Program-made: the position numbers and the translations under genes
Origin: Pyrinomonadaceae bacterium
Lineage (GTDB): Bacteria; Acidobacteriota; Blastocatellia; Pyrinomonadales; Pyrinomonadaceae
Direction: 5' to 3'
Assembly: GCA_028284415.1 (NCBI GenBank)
Contig: JANQRU010000001.1
Coordinates: forward strand, 558,001 to 622,000
Length of the DNA: 64,000 nt
Shown: positions 41,134 through 50,761 of the stretch, piece by piece
How the letters are laid out: each line of letters begins with the position of its first letter
Numbering within the stretch: the stretch's first letter is position 1
The notes under the pieces: model-generated
Database searches by the model: none
Seen by the model: only the letters and a program-made list of their open reading frames with translations
Told to the model about the DNA's origin: nothing

Positions 41134-43647
41134 CTAAAATCCACCCTGACCAAATTGTTCGGTTCCGAATGTGCCGATGCCGTTTAGGCGGAAGCTGAAG
41201 ACGAAGCGGTTTTCGCGGCGGACTCCTACATTGAAGGTGTAGAATTGTCCTGTTACGGCACAGCATTTTGAGGCGTAGCCGAGGGTGTAGAGGGAACTGA
41301 TGAGAGGTTTTCCGCCTGTGGCTCGGCGGTTTTGGAAATCAAAGAAGAGGGATGTTCCACCATAGAAGCCTTTGGTTTTGTCACCAAGGAAGATCGAAGG
41401 ACTCCACTGTGAACCTCGGAGTGTTCCTGCTTCTTTGCCGAATTGGTTAGCGAAAATTGCTTCGTTGTTGGTTAGTGTAACGGCTCTTGTGTAGTAGAAA
41501 GTTTGAAAGAGTTTTAGGAGTTTTCTATCGTAGCCGACCGTTGCAGAAATGGCTCTTAAACCATCCCCTTGAATACCTACATCCATTCTCGTATTTACAA
41601 AAACGGTGTTTCGCGGACGATAAGTTGCGTCTATATTGATCGGTGAGAATCTGCGTGGGATTCCGCCAAATGTATAGAAAGTCAGAGCCGTAATTGGTGC
41701 GATCTGATTACGCTGTCCGGGGATTAATGCTCCTCCGAAATCTTTGTCAAAAAAGTATTTTCCGCGAACTGTCAGAGTAAAGACTTCATAGGGCTGGATT
41801 GAAAGTGGGTCTTGATCTACGTCTGGATTATCACTTAGTTTTTTGCGTGCATCCGAGGTAACGGCTTCGGTGTATCGGCGTGTGTAAAAGCGATTTGTTA
41901 TGCCGAATTCGATCTCATTTGTATCTGTAACAGTATCGTCAGCATCTATTCGGATGATCTTATTAAAATTGTTTATTCCGCCGATATATTTATATGTTAA
42001 ATAAGGTTCGATAACGTGGCGGAAGCGGAAAGAATCATTTTTGCCGTAGTAATTTCTAGCTAGTGCGACGGGGCGAAAATCCAGTTCCAGTTCGCCATAT
42101 TTTCGGATTACATCATTTCCAACCACATTTCGCAGAGGATTAAATGAATTTGAATAATATGTCACTCGTCCGCCTGCTTTTGCGGTCAATGAAAAATACT
42201 TGAAGTTAAATGGAATAGTAACTTCAGGATTTACATCAAACCTCTGTCCGATGGCAGGTCCGACAACAGGATCACTTCCAGTCTGTTGACGATAAAGATC
42301 AATATCATCTACTTCCTCGCGTCGGCTGATTCCCTCTAAACTTGTTCTAAATGAAAAATATGCCCGATCAAAAAAGCTTAATATTGAAGGGCGTTTCTCA
42401 AAATGTACACTGGGCAGATTTCGAGTCTTTACGCGGACATTCGGAATTGAGATCACCTGTGATCTTGCCCGTAAATTTATTGTGTAATTATCCCAACTTT
42501 TATTGATGTATGCTTGTGAAACTTCGATTGGAGAGATAATTTGCTGAATTCCGTCTGAAAAAACCTGTCTGAAAGCAAGGTTGGAAGTTAAGCGAACGTC
42601 GGCAACTGCTGTGAAACCATTTTGAAAATAATGAACTCCATCTGCATAGATACTTGTTCCGCCTTGATCCGGGTTTTCAGGGCTGGCACTCGCTCCGAGA
42701 ATTCGATCAGTTACTCCGTAAAAACCGAAGTTAAAATAAGAACGCGAATTTGCACGGGTTCTGAAATCTAATCCGTATCCTATTCCCCTCGAACTAAAAA
42801 GATCAGCTCGAACGGTTACATCAGCTGAACGTCCAAGCGTTTGATAGTATGCTCCTGATAGCCTGACGCCTCTGTTAGCTGAGAAACCGAAAGTCGGTGT
42901 TAAAAATCCCGATTTTCTTGCACGTTCCCTAATTGGAATTGTTATGAATGGAAGCGTTGCGACAGGAAAATCTTTGACTCTGAATTTTGGTCTTTTCAGC
43001 TTTATCTCGTCATCTTGAATTATGGTTGCTTTTTCCGCCGTAAAACTCCAATTCGGCACTGCTTGTTCGCAAGCCGTAAATTTTCCATTTTCAACCACGA
43101 CTTCTTTTAACCCCGTTCTTTCCACACGTGAAGCTGTAAAATAAATTGTAGTTCCGTCTTCGGTCTGGTTAGTAAACCCGGTCGAATCTTCAAATTTTCC
43201 GAGTTTTGTCTTTACATTCCAAACGCCTTTAGCCCCTGTGATTCTTTGGTCTTCGCCTTGGTCAAAAACAACGCTTCCCTCGGCAACGATATTCCCTGTT
43301 TCTTCAAAATATGTGATTCGATCTGCTTGCAGACGATAAATTCCGTAGCGGACATCAACGTTTCCTTCCGCAGTGATTACGCGTTTTCCCTCTTCTCCTT
43401 TGGCATCTTGAGTTGAGGAATAAATCACTACTTCGTCACCGCCACCTTCGGGCTGGACGCCTTGCTGTTTTTTCTTTTTGCCTCTTGGTTTTACTTTATT
43501 TTGATTGGCGATCGGGTTGATATTTGGCTCGTCAGTGATCGGATTTGCCACCTCACGGTCAACAGGATTCGTCTCTTGAGGAAGCACCATTGGGGCAGAA
43601 ATCAAGACAAATAAAACGATAAAAATTTGACAGAATTTGAAATGCAT
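41134..43647 (-). CDS. lptD: LPS-assembly protein LptD
   Basis: The 837-residue outer-membrane protein inserts lipopolysaccharide into the outer leaflet. A signal peptide (about 1-23) is followed by a charged, Lys-rich low-complexity stretch (about 40-70). The OstA-type periplasmic beta-jellyroll (about 72-240) has the repeated VITAEGNVDVRYG and GNIVAEGSVVFDQG pattern. A large barrel (about 245-837) carries the LptD signature and ends in an aromatic residue. It completes, with lpxD and lpxB, the case for an LPS-bearing outer membrane. It is a single-gene unit. Confidence 0.92.
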   Translation of the reverse strand: MHFKFCQIFIVLFVLISAPMVLPQETNPVDREVANPITDEPNINPIANQNKVKPRGKKKKQQGVQPEGGGDEVVIYSSTQDAKGEEGKRVITAEGNVDVRYGIYRLQADRITYFEETGNIVAEGSVVFDQGEDQRITGAKGVWNVKTKLGKFEDSTGFTNQTEDGTTIYFTASRVERTGLKEVVVENGKFTACEQAVPNWSFTAEKATIIQDDEIKLKRPKFRVKDFPVATLPFITIPIRERARKSGFLTPTFGFSANRGVRLSGAYYQTLGRSADVTVRADLFSSRGIGYGLDFRTRANSRSYFNFGFYGVTDRILGASASPENPDQGGTSIYADGVHYFQNGFTAVADVRLTSNLAFRQVFSDGIQQIISPIEVSQAYINKSWDNYTINLRARSQVISIPNVRVKTRNLPSVHFEKRPSILSFFDRAYFSFRTSLEGISRREEVDDIDLYRQQTGSDPVVGPAIGQRFDVNPEVTIPFNFKYFSLTAKAGGRVTYYSNSFNPLRNVVGNDVIRKYGELELDFRPVALARNYYGKNDSFRFRHVIEPYLTYKYIGGINNFNKIIRIDADDTVTDTNEIEFGITNRFYTRRYTEAVTSDARKKLSDNPDVDQDPLSIQPYEVFTLTVRGKYFFDKDFGGALIPGQRNQIAPITALTFYTFGGIPRRFSPINIDATYRPRNTVFVNTRMDVGIQGDGLRAISATVGYDRKLLKLFQTFYYTRAVTLTNNEAIFANQFGKEAGTLRGSQWSPSIFLGDKTKGFYGGTSLFFDFQNRRATGGKPLISSLYTLGYASKCCAVTGQFYTFNVGVRRENRFVFSFRLNGIGTFGTEQFGQGGF

Positions 43648-43716
43648 TTTTGACTAACAAGGAGAACTTTTTGATGCTAACACGAAAAGCTAAAAATGAT
43701 AAAGCTGTGTGATTAA

Positions 43717-43769
43717 TTGATAGTTGATAATTGATAATTGATAATTAAATGGTCATTCTTAATTATCAA
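43717..43769. repeat. Tandem TTGATAA repeats ending in an 11-bp inverted repeat, before the NtrC-type gene
   Basis: Four tandem 7-base units (TTGATAG then three TTGATAA, 43717-43744) run into TTGATAATTAA (43738-43748). This is mirrored perfectly by TTAATTATCAA (43759-43769) after ten bases. The structure ends 24 bases before the ATG at 43794, so it could be an operator or a hairpin near the ribosome-binding site. Confidence 0.6.
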
Positions 43770-43793
43770 CAAATTTGTATCAGATAAAAATAT

Positions 43794-45161
43794 ATGTCAT
43801 CAGATGCTAAACAAACTGTTCTAGTTGTCGAAGACGAAGAATTAATGCGTTCGATCTTGCGACAGCTTCTTGAAGATGAAGGTTATAATGTTTTAACCGC
43901 AGATAGTGCTGAAAATGCTCTTGAAATCTTTCCCTCAAATGACGTTTCAATAACCATCACCGACATCAAAATGTCCGGTATGGATGGGCTTGAGTTATTG
44001 GATAATTTAAAAACCATTGATGAAAATGCGATTGTCATAATTATCACAGCTTATTCATCGGTTGACTCAGCGATCGCCGCACTCCGCAAAGGTGCTTACG
44101 ATTACGTAACTAAGCCTTTTGTCAATGAAGACCTCCTTCAAACTGTAAAAAACGCGATTCAAACAAAAGAATTATTTAAGGAAAATCGTGTTCTCAAACG
44201 TGAATTAAACAAGCGTTACAGTTTCTCTGAAATAATCGGCAACAGCGAAGCATTACAGAGTGTTTTTAGAATTGTTGAAAAGGTTGCTAATACAAATGTA
44301 AATGTTTTGATACAAGGCGAAAGTGGAACAGGCAAAGAATTGATCGCACGAGCTTTGCATCATCAGAGTTCGCGTGCAAATAAGCCTTTTCTCGCCGTAA
44401 ATTGCGGAGCTTTACCCGAATCGCTACTCGAATCGGAATTATTTGGTCATACCAAAGGAGCTTTTACAGGAGCAACTGCTGATAAAAAAGGCTTGTTTCG
44501 TTCAGCGGATGGCGGGACATTACTTTTGGACGAAATAGGTGAAATGCCTCAGCCTCTACAAGTTAAATTATTGAGAGCCTTACAAGAACAAGAAGTAACA
44601 CCAGTCGGTGCTTCAACTCCTGTGAAATTCGATGCAAGAATTATTGCCGCGACTAACAAGGATTTGGAAAAAGAAGTTTCTAAAGAAAATTTTCGGGAAG
44701 ATTTGTTTTATCGGCTTAATGTTGTTGAAATAAATCTTCCGCCTTTGAGGGAAAGACGCGAAGACATACCTTTGCTCGTAAAACATTTTGTGAACAAAGC
44801 TGCCCAAGCACAAAATTTAGCCGAAAAACCTGTTAGCAAAGAAGTTATGTCCACACTCTTAAATCACCGCTGGCAAGGAAATGTGCGCGAACTTCAAAAC
44901 GCAATCGAAAGAGCATTTATTTTGAGCGGTGATGAAATTGATGTGGACAGCTTACCACCACGCATAAAAAATAATTCACACGAAAATGCTTTTGAAATAC
45001 GTGACCCCGAAGGAATTCGTCCGACCTTAGAAGAAATTGAGCGTCGCTACATCTTGGAAATCTTAAACTCTGTAAATAAAGACAAAACATCCGCCGCAGA
45101 GATTCTGGGCATTGATCTTTCTACTCTTTACCGTAAATTAAAAAAATATAATGAAATTTGA
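43794..45161 (+). CDS. Sigma-54-dependent NtrC-family response regulator
   Basis: The 455-residue protein has a receiver domain (about 5-120) with Asp57 in ITDIKM and Lys in TKPF. An AAA+ domain (about 145-375) has Walker A GESGTGKE, the sigma-54-contacting GAFTGA loop (about 222-227), Walker B GGTLLLDEIGEM and an arginine finger region. A Fis-type helix-turn-helix is at the C-terminus (about 415-455). It activates sigma-54 promoters when phosphorylated. No cognate kinase is adjacent. A perfect inverted repeat lies just before the gene and might be an autoregulatory site. Confidence 0.93.
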   Translation: MSSDAKQTVLVVEDEELMRSILRQLLEDEGYNVLTADSAENALEIFPSNDVSITITDIKMSGMDGLELLDNLKTIDENAIVIIITAYSSVDSAIAALRKGAYDYVTKPFVNEDLLQTVKNAIQTKELFKENRVLKRELNKRYSFSEIIGNSEALQSVFRIVEKVANTNVNVLIQGESGTGKELIARALHHQSSRANKPFLAVNCGALPESLLESELFGHTKGAFTGATADKKGLFRSADGGTLLLDEIGEMPQPLQVKLLRALQEQEVTPVGASTPVKFDARIIAATNKDLEKEVSKENFREDLFYRLNVVEINLPPLRERREDIPLLVKHFVNKAAQAQNLAEKPVSKEVMSTLLNHRWQGNVRELQNAIERAFILSGDEIDVDSLPPRIKNNSHENAFEIRDPEGIRPTLEEIERRYILEILNSVNKDKTSAAEILGIDLSTLYRKLKKYNEI

Positions 45162-45167
45162 GTTAAT

Positions 45168-45719
45168 CTATTTTGTTTGTAAGACGAGTATAAAATAATC
45201 TGCACCTTCTATGAATACTAAAGTGCCGACAGAATAAGGCGGTTTTACAAACTCATCAGCTGAATATCCTTTTCCTTTTAAAGTGTTGTCTCCGGTAGTT
45301 TCACTCTTGGCGATCAGCTCGGCAGGAAACCAGCTTTCAGCATCAACATCAGTATCAAATGGCTCTTTGTTTTTGCTGGCTGTTTCGAGGATTTTTTTCG
45401 TATCCTCTTCGGAAAATTTAAGAACAGCTGTGAGTTTCCTATCTGTTGGACCTGGTGCACGATTGTCTTTGTTACCTAATTCTTCTTCACGCCAAGGGCT
45501 GTCTTCGATGGGTTCGTAAGGCAAATTGACCATTTCTTTTAATTTAATCTCGCTGTCATCAACCACATTTGCGTTTGCATTTACGTTTACATTCGCGTTT
45601 TGGTTAACGTTTGGTCTTAAGGTATTTACATCATCAATCGGCTTGTCTTCCGAAAGACAGGATAGCGAAAATAAGCAAGTAAATAATACGGCAAGAATTT
45701 TGACAGGGGGATTAAACAT
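45168..45719 (-). CDS. Hypothetical lipoprotein with Asn/Val-rich linker
   Basis: A lipoprotein signal ends LFSLSC (Cys21). Residues about 36-55 form an Asn/Val/Ala-rich linker (NQNANVNVNANANV). The globular part (about 60-183) carries a KLTAVLKFSEEDTKKILETA helix and a WFPAELIAKSE region, ending in two strands. I recognise no family. It is convergent with the sigma-54 activator gene (6-base gap) and probably sits on the periplasmic side of a membrane. Confidence 0.65.
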   Translation of the reverse strand: MFNPPVKILAVLFTCLFSLSCLSEDKPIDDVNTLRPNVNQNANVNVNANANVVDDSEIKLKEMVNLPYEPIEDSPWREEELGNKDNRAPGPTDRKLTAVLKFSEEDTKKILETASKNKEPFDTDVDAESWFPAELIAKSETTGDNTLKGKGYSADEFVKPPYSVGTLVFIEGADYFILVLQTK

Positions 45720-45837
45720 TGGTTAATTGTAAATTTATTGTTAATTGTTTGCAAAGAATTTAGACTTTATTCATTTTGTAAAAGGCAAACAAAGTTGTAG
45801 ATTTATAAGTTGTAAATTTTGCAAATACCTAACTTAA

Positions 45838-46662
45838 ATGAATTTATTACGCCGCATAAAAGCTTTCATAGTCAGAGATTTTCAACTCGCTATTTCTTAC
45901 CGTTTTGAATTTTTTATCAAGATTCTATGGATTTTGGGAGTTTCGACTACATTTTACTTTATCGCCCAACTTGCCAGTCGTGGCTTGCTTGATACGGCAA
46001 ATTATCCTAATTGGCAAAATTTGCTCACCGCCTGGCTGACAGGTCTGGCAATGCTCAATTATTTTCTCGTTGGCTTTTCCTCGCTCGCAAATGCCATCCG
46101 CCAAGAACAAATGCAAGGTACTTTAGAGAGTGTATTGCTTACACCGATAAATGTTCCGACCGTGATTATTTCAAGTTCCGCTTGGGCTTATGTTGAAGCG
46201 ACATTTTATTCATTTCTATATTTATTTTTCGGCTGGGCATTTTTTAATGTGCAATACCAAGGTAGCTTTTTGCTGGCGGCATTTTTCCTGCTTTTAACAA
46301 CACTTTGTCTGGCTTGTTTAGGAATCTTATCGGCAAGTTTTGCGATGGTTTTCAAACGCGGTGATCCTTTCGCAATTTTTTTGGGTGTCGGCACAGCACT
46401 TTTTTCTGGCGTTTTCTTTCCAAAAGAAATGCTCCAAGAAGAACTCGGAAGTGCTGGAAATGCACTCTCCGCTATCAATCCTTCCACTCACGGACTCGAT
46501 GGAATCAGAAGCATTCTAATACAAGGAAAAACCTTTACCGAAGTTCAACCACAACTTCTTGTATTATTGGGTTTTCTTGCTGTCTTACTTCCATTTTCAC
46601 TCTGGGTTTTCTCAAACGCAGTCAAAAAAGCCAAACGTGACGGCAGCTTGATTCAATATTAA
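45838..46662 (+). CDS. ABC-2-type transporter permease
   Basis: The 274-residue protein has six membrane helices and an RQEQMQGTLESVLLTPINVP cytosolic stretch (about 88-107), the mark of ABC-2 permeases. FFPKEML and INPSTHGLDGIRSIL follow the fourth and fifth helices. It should pair with an ATPase, but none is encoded next to it, so the ATPase must come from elsewhere in the genome. The substrate is unknown. Confidence 0.8.
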   Translation: MNLLRRIKAFIVRDFQLAISYRFEFFIKILWILGVSTTFYFIAQLASRGLLDTANYPNWQNLLTAWLTGLAMLNYFLVGFSSLANAIRQEQMQGTLESVLLTPINVPTVIISSSAWAYVEATFYSFLYLFFGWAFFNVQYQGSFLLAAFFLLLTTLCLACLGILSASFAMVFKRGDPFAIFLGVGTALFSGVFFPKEMLQEELGSAGNALSAINPSTHGLDGIRSILIQGKTFTEVQPQLLVLLGFLAVLLPFSLWVFSNAVKKAKRDGSLIQY

Positions 46663-46693
46663 TGAAAAAAACCGAAGTCTGTGCAAATAAACA

Positions 46694-46723
46694 AGGAGTG
46701 TAAGCATCTCTGCTTGCACTCCT
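46694..46723. terminator. Strong hairpin, probable terminator of the ABC permease gene
   Basis: AGGAGTGTAAGCA pairs with TGCTTGCACTCCT (one G-U pair) over a four-base loop. No T-run follows on the plus strand, so a simple stabilising hairpin is also possible. Confidence 0.5.
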
Positions 46724-46821
46724 AAATACAACTTAATTATTGAAATAACTTGACTTTAATTTGCTCAGACTCCATTTAAGACAATAGATAAATAAGTAGC
46801 TATTTAAAGAAGACCTAATAA

Positions 46822-46863
46822 GTCAGCGGAAATCAGTGCAATCCGTGCAATCCGTGTTCTATC
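46822..46863 (-). repeat. Dispersed repeat, single arm (copy 3)
   Basis: Read on the minus strand it starts ATAGAAC and continues with 9-base units ACGGATTGC, ACGGATTGC and ACTGATTTC. It is the same family as 33863-33907 and 36490-36582. Confidence 0.65.
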
Positions 46864-46978
46864 TCTTTCGCAAAAAAATCTTTAGCTCACAAACTTATTA
46901 TCGTTTGTTATTTATATAGTCATAAATTAAAATAATAACGTTAAAAATCAATAAACAAAGGAATTATCAAAAGCCATT

Positions 46979-48661
46979 ATGCCAGAAATCAAAGAGCAAT
47001 TATCAAAAAGTAAAGAAGAAGTTAAGCGTTGGGAAGAGGAAACCTTAAAACCTGTTACAGATAAGCGTCCCGAACGAAAAGAATCTTTTGAAGGCGTTTC
47101 GCTTGAGCCTGTCGAAAGGCTTTACACACAAGCTGACGTTGAAGACATAATTTCAAACGGTGATGTTGGTTTCCCTGGCGAATATCCTTACAAACGCGGG
47201 ATTCACCCGACGGGTTACCGCGGAAAAATCTGGACAATGCGACAGTTTGCAGGATTTTCTTCGCCTGAAAAAACGAATGCTCGGTTTAAGTATTTGATGA
47301 AGCAAGGTCAAACAGGACTGTCCGTTGCTTATGATTTGCCGGCTTTGATGGGGCTTGATGCAGATTCTCCGCTTTCTGAAGGCGAAGTCGGAAAATGCGG
47401 CGTTGCAGTTTCATCATTCGCAGATTTTGAAGCACTCTTTGATGGCATAAATTTAGAAGATGTGACTGTTTCGCAGACGATCAATGCACCTGCTTGGATT
47501 TTCTTGGCGTTTTATGTCGCACTTGCCGAAAAACAAGGTGCAGATTTCAAAAAGATTTCGGGAACGCTTCAGAACGATATTTTGAAAGAATATATCGCCC
47601 AAAAAGAATGGGTTTATCCGATTCGCCCAGCGATGAAATTGGTGATTGACACATTTGAATTTTCATCAAAACATATTCCTCGCTACAATCCGATTTCGGT
47701 TTCGGGCTATCACATCAGAGAAGCAGGTGCGACCGCCTTGCAAGAACTCGCCTTTACGCTTCGTGATGGTGTTGAATACGTTCAATACGGTGTTGACCGT
47801 GGAATGGATGTTGATGAATTTGTTCCGAGAATTTCATTTTTCTTTAATGCTCACAACGACTTTTTTGAGGAAATTGCCAAGTATCGTGCCGCTCGTGTGA
47901 TTTGGGCTGAAACGATGAAAGAACGCTTCGGTGCAAAAAATCCACGCACAATGAAAATGCGTTTTCATACACAAACGGCGGGCGTTTCATTAACAGTTCA
48001 GCAACCGCTAAACAACATCGCACGAGTCGCAATTCAAGCACTCGCAGGTGTTCTCGGTGGAACGCAAAGTTTGCACACAGATTCTTACGATGAAGCATTA
48101 GCATTGCCAACCGACGAAGCCGCACTCATCGCACTCCGTACACAACAAATCATCGCCGAAGAAACCGGCGTTGCCAACACAGTTGACCCACTCGGTGGTT
48201 CTTTTTATCTAGAAAACTTAACACAAAAAATGATTGATGGTTGCTACGAGTACTTCGATAAAATAGACGGTTTCGGCGGAATGGTCGAAGCAGTCGAAGT
48301 CGGATTCCCGCAAAGAGAAATCCAGGAATCCGCCTACCAGTACCAAAAAGCAGTCGAACGTAAAGAACAAATCATCGTCGGTGTAAACAAATACCGAATG
48401 GACGAAGAATTATCCCAAACTAACATCCTAAAAATTGACGAAACCGTCCGCGATCATCAACTCGCACGCTTAGAAAGAGTAAAAACCCAACGAGATAACG
48501 GTGCAGTCGAAAACGTCCTAGAAAAACTCAAAAAAGCATCAGTCGCCAACGAAAACCTAATGCCAGCAACAATCGAAGCAGTCAAAGCATATGCAACCGT
48601 AGAAGAAATATGCACGGCTTTGAGAGATGTTTATGGAGTTTATGAGGAACCTGCTTTTTAG
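46979..48661 (+). CDS. B12-dependent acyl-CoA mutase large subunit (isobutyryl-/methylmalonyl-CoA mutase type)
   Basis: The 560-residue protein is the catalytic barrel of a two-subunit mutase, without a B12 domain; the B12-binding partner is probably encoded at 56851-57255. Family blocks include [31 protein letters not shown], the His in [12 protein letters not shown], and [14 protein letters not shown]. Methylmalonyl-CoA mutases use Tyr89 and Arg207 (P. shermanii numbering) to bind the carboxylate. Here the matching residues are Phe90 (RQFAGF) and Gln208 (YIAQKEW), the pair found in isobutyryl-CoA mutase. The enzyme may therefore interconvert isobutyryl- and n-butyryl-CoA. Its last 250 bases are A/C-rich in codon use. 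Confidence 0.9.
   Translation: MPEIKEQLSKSKEEVKRWEEETLKPVTDKRPERKESFEGVSLEPVERLYTQADVEDIISNGDVGFPGEYPYKRGIHPTGYRGKIWTMRQFAGFSSPEKTNARFKYLMKQGQTGLSVAYDLPALMGLDADSPLSEGEVGKCGVAVSSFADFEALFDGINLEDVTVSQTINAPAWIFLAFYVALAEKQGADFKKISGTLQNDILKEYIAQKEWVYPIRPAMKLVIDTFEFSSKHIPRYNPISVSGYHIREAGATALQELAFTLRDGVEYVQYGVDRGMDVDEFVPRISFFFNAHNDFFEEIAKYRAARVIWAETMKERFGAKNPRTMKMRFHTQTAGVSLTVQQPLNNIARVAIQALAGVLGGTQSLHTDSYDEALALPTDEAALIALRTQQIIAEETGVANTVDPLGGSFYLENLTQKMIDGCYEYFDKIDGFGGMVEAVEVGFPQREIQESAYQYQKAVERKEQIIVGVNKYRMDEELSQTNILKIDETVRDHQLARLERVKTQRDNGAVENVLEKLKKASVANENLMPATIEAVKAYATVEEICTALRDVYGVYEEPAF
48639..48661 (+). repeat. Direct repeat, left copy (mutase 3' end)
   Basis: The last 23 bases of the mutase gene, including its stop, recur at 50882-50904 with one mismatch (T to A). 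The two copies bracket the helicase-like gene and a gene fragment, like the ends of an integrated segment. Confidence 0.7.
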
Positions 48662-48690
48662 GACTCGTTTATTGGAAAACAGGAAAAAAA

Positions 48691-50760
48691 ATGAGTGATC
48701 CCACTACATTATTTTTATTAGGATATCCTTTAGCTATTTTTGCGAATTTCAGCACTGTTTTTATTCAAGAATATTTCAAATCTTATGACACAAAACGCTT
48801 ATCTGAATTATTTGCAGACTCCTTTTTCCATTCTCTCGAAACTAATAAAAATCACGTAGATGAAATTGGAAAAGAAAATATAGAAAAATGTATAGAATTT
48901 TTCAGAAAAGATAAAGCAAAACTAATAAATATTATTTCCGTATATATTAACGAAAATAACCTATCACTTTCTCAATTAAGAGCTTCAAATACTCTTGAAA
49001 AAATTGCAGATCACTTATGTAATGAATTTAAACTAGGGCATATAAATTTTTGTAAGTCTATAATTAAAGACTGCTTTAGAAATTATGAAGAAGCCTTTTT
49101 TTCCGAAATTACAACTAAGGAAGGTTTAAGCTATGTAATAAAATATTTAGAAAAGCTAGATAGGGATTTTGTCAAAAAGAGTGATATAGAAGAATTAAAA
49201 GACATAATAAATTCCAACTTTTCAGAGTTAAATTCGATTCCCCCACACTTAAAGAGCGTCAACAAACTACTCAAAAAGGAGCTTAACAATCCTGTAAGTG
49301 AAAATTTTTCAGATAATATTATTCAAAACTTTAACTCACTACACAAGACAATTGATAAATTAACGAAAGATCAATATCAAATTATCCATTACTTGAAATA
49401 TAAGAAAAGAGTAATAATATCTGGCTGTGCTGGTTCGGGAAAAACTCTTTTGGCTGTAGAAAAAGCTATTCGTTTACAAAAGTCAGGATTAAAATCATTG
49501 ATAGTTACCTATAATCCGTATTTAGCACAATATATTAGAAAATTAGTAAAGCCAAGTTCTGTGCAAGTATTTGATTTTACTAACCTTATTTACTCAATAA
49601 TAGGAAAAGAACCATATGCAACAAATGAATGGCATGAAGGAATTGAACCAATGGATACTGAATTAGATGTTGCTTTTAACTTAATTAATGAAAATAATAT
49701 AAACTTTGATGCAATAATTGTTGATGAAGGTCAAGACTTCAAAGAGCTTTGGTGGTTAATTATTGAAGAAATATCATCCAACTCTAGTGAACAAATACTA
49801 TATATTTTTCACGATGATCAACAATCTCTTATTCCAATAAAATCAACATATCCTATTCAAAACAGCCCGTTTCCCATGTCTAAAAACTGTAGAAATAGTG
49901 GTAAAATATTTGAAGTTGTTAAAAAATTTCATTTAGATGCTCCAATCACTTCTCAATTCTTAAAACAGTTTGGAGAATATAAACTGACCACTTTTCAAAA
50001 TAATAAACATCAAATAGCTTTACAGGAAATTATTTCCAAAATTGACGAAGATTATGGAATTCACAATCTCAAAATACTAACTAATGAATCTACGAGCAAA
50101 GGTAGTTTACTAAATAATTTAAAATTAGTGAGTTCTAAAACATTTGATTGGCAAAAAGTAGTTAATTCAGATTTAAGTTTTTTGAGAAATAGAGCATTAG
50201 GGCAAATAAAAAAATTGATAAAAAAGAAAAAATTTGTTTTACATGGATTTTCAACCCTTGAAGAAATTGAAAATTACTTCAAGGTTCCTTCATTAAGTTC
50301 TGAACTAGTACCCAATAACGAGGACATTGATTCAGTTGTTTCCTTTGCAAACATAATATCCCCTTTCATAAAAGCTAATAAAAAACAAAATAAAAAAATT
50401 AATTTATTAACATCAAGTGGTAATAAATACTTACGACCAATAAAAAATATTAACATTCATAAATCTGTACTAAAGATAAAAATGTATCTTTCACGTAGTT
50501 GGGCAAAAAAGTTATTAAAGTACGAGATTATTACAATATCTTCAAATATTAATAAAGTTAATTTACAAAAAAATATTATCCCTCTAAACACTGTAGATTT
50601 ATTTAAAGGTTTAGAAACTGACATCTTAATTTTATTTATCAATCACATTAACAAAGATATTATGAAAGAACTATACATTGGAACGTCAAGAGCAGTTGCG
50701 TATCTACACATTTTAATAAATCAAGATGTGTTTGAAAGAATAAGTCAGCTAAAAGATTAA
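48691..50760 (+). CDS. Superfamily I helicase-like ATPase, AT-rich and probably acquired
   Basis: The 689-residue protein has an N-terminal region of about 220 residues of unknown fold with a possible membrane helix at the start (about 5-27). The UvrD/DUF2075-like P-loop core follows: Walker A GCAGSGKTLL (about 245-254), AIIVDEGQDF (about 341-350), FHDDQQSL (about 372-379) and the late motif DLFKGLETDILIL with GTSRAV. It would bind and move on nucleic acid using ATP. It is distinctly more AT-rich than the genes on either side, is flanked by direct repeats from the mutase 3' end, and resembles stand-alone helicase-like genes found in defence or mobile regions. A defence role is inference. Confidence 0.75.
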   Translation: MSDPTTLFLLGYPLAIFANFSTVFIQEYFKSYDTKRLSELFADSFFHSLETNKNHVDEIGKENIEKCIEFFRKDKAKLINIISVYINENNLSLSQLRASNTLEKIADHLCNEFKLGHINFCKSIIKDCFRNYEEAFFSEITTKEGLSYVIKYLEKLDRDFVKKSDIEELKDIINSNFSELNSIPPHLKSVNKLLKKELNNPVSENFSDNIIQNFNSLHKTIDKLTKDQYQIIHYLKYKKRVIISGCAGSGKTLLAVEKAIRLQKSGLKSLIVTYNPYLAQYIRKLVKPSSVQVFDFTNLIYSIIGKEPYATNEWHEGIEPMDTELDVAFNLINENNINFDAIIVDEGQDFKELWWLIIEEISSNSSEQILYIFHDDQQSLIPIKSTYPIQNSPFPMSKNCRNSGKIFEVVKKFHLDAPITSQFLKQFGEYKLTTFQNNKHQIALQEIISKIDEDYGIHNLKILTNESTSKGSLLNNLKLVSSKTFDWQKVVNSDLSFLRNRALGQIKKLIKKKKFVLHGFSTLEEIENYFKVPSLSSELVPNNEDIDSVVSFANIISPFIKANKKQNKKINLLTSSGNKYLRPIKNINIHKSVLKIKMYLSRSWAKKLLKYEIITISSNINKVNLQKNIIPLNTVDLFKGLETDILILFINHINKDIMKELYIGTSRAVAYLHILINQDVFERISQLKD

Positions 50761-50761
50761 T

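Larger units (their letters stand above)
46663..46978. other. Intergenic region with hairpin and dispersed repeat
   Basis: These 316 bases hold no supported gene. They contain a strong hairpin (46694-46723) and a single-arm dispersed repeat (46822-46863). The last 100 bases are very AT-rich and probably contain the mutase promoter, but I cannot point to clear -35/-10 boxes. Confidence 0.55.

Noticed and set aside
43717-43744. Short CRISPR-like array
   Set aside because: The TTGATAA units are direct tandem repeats without spacers and there are no cas genes in the window.
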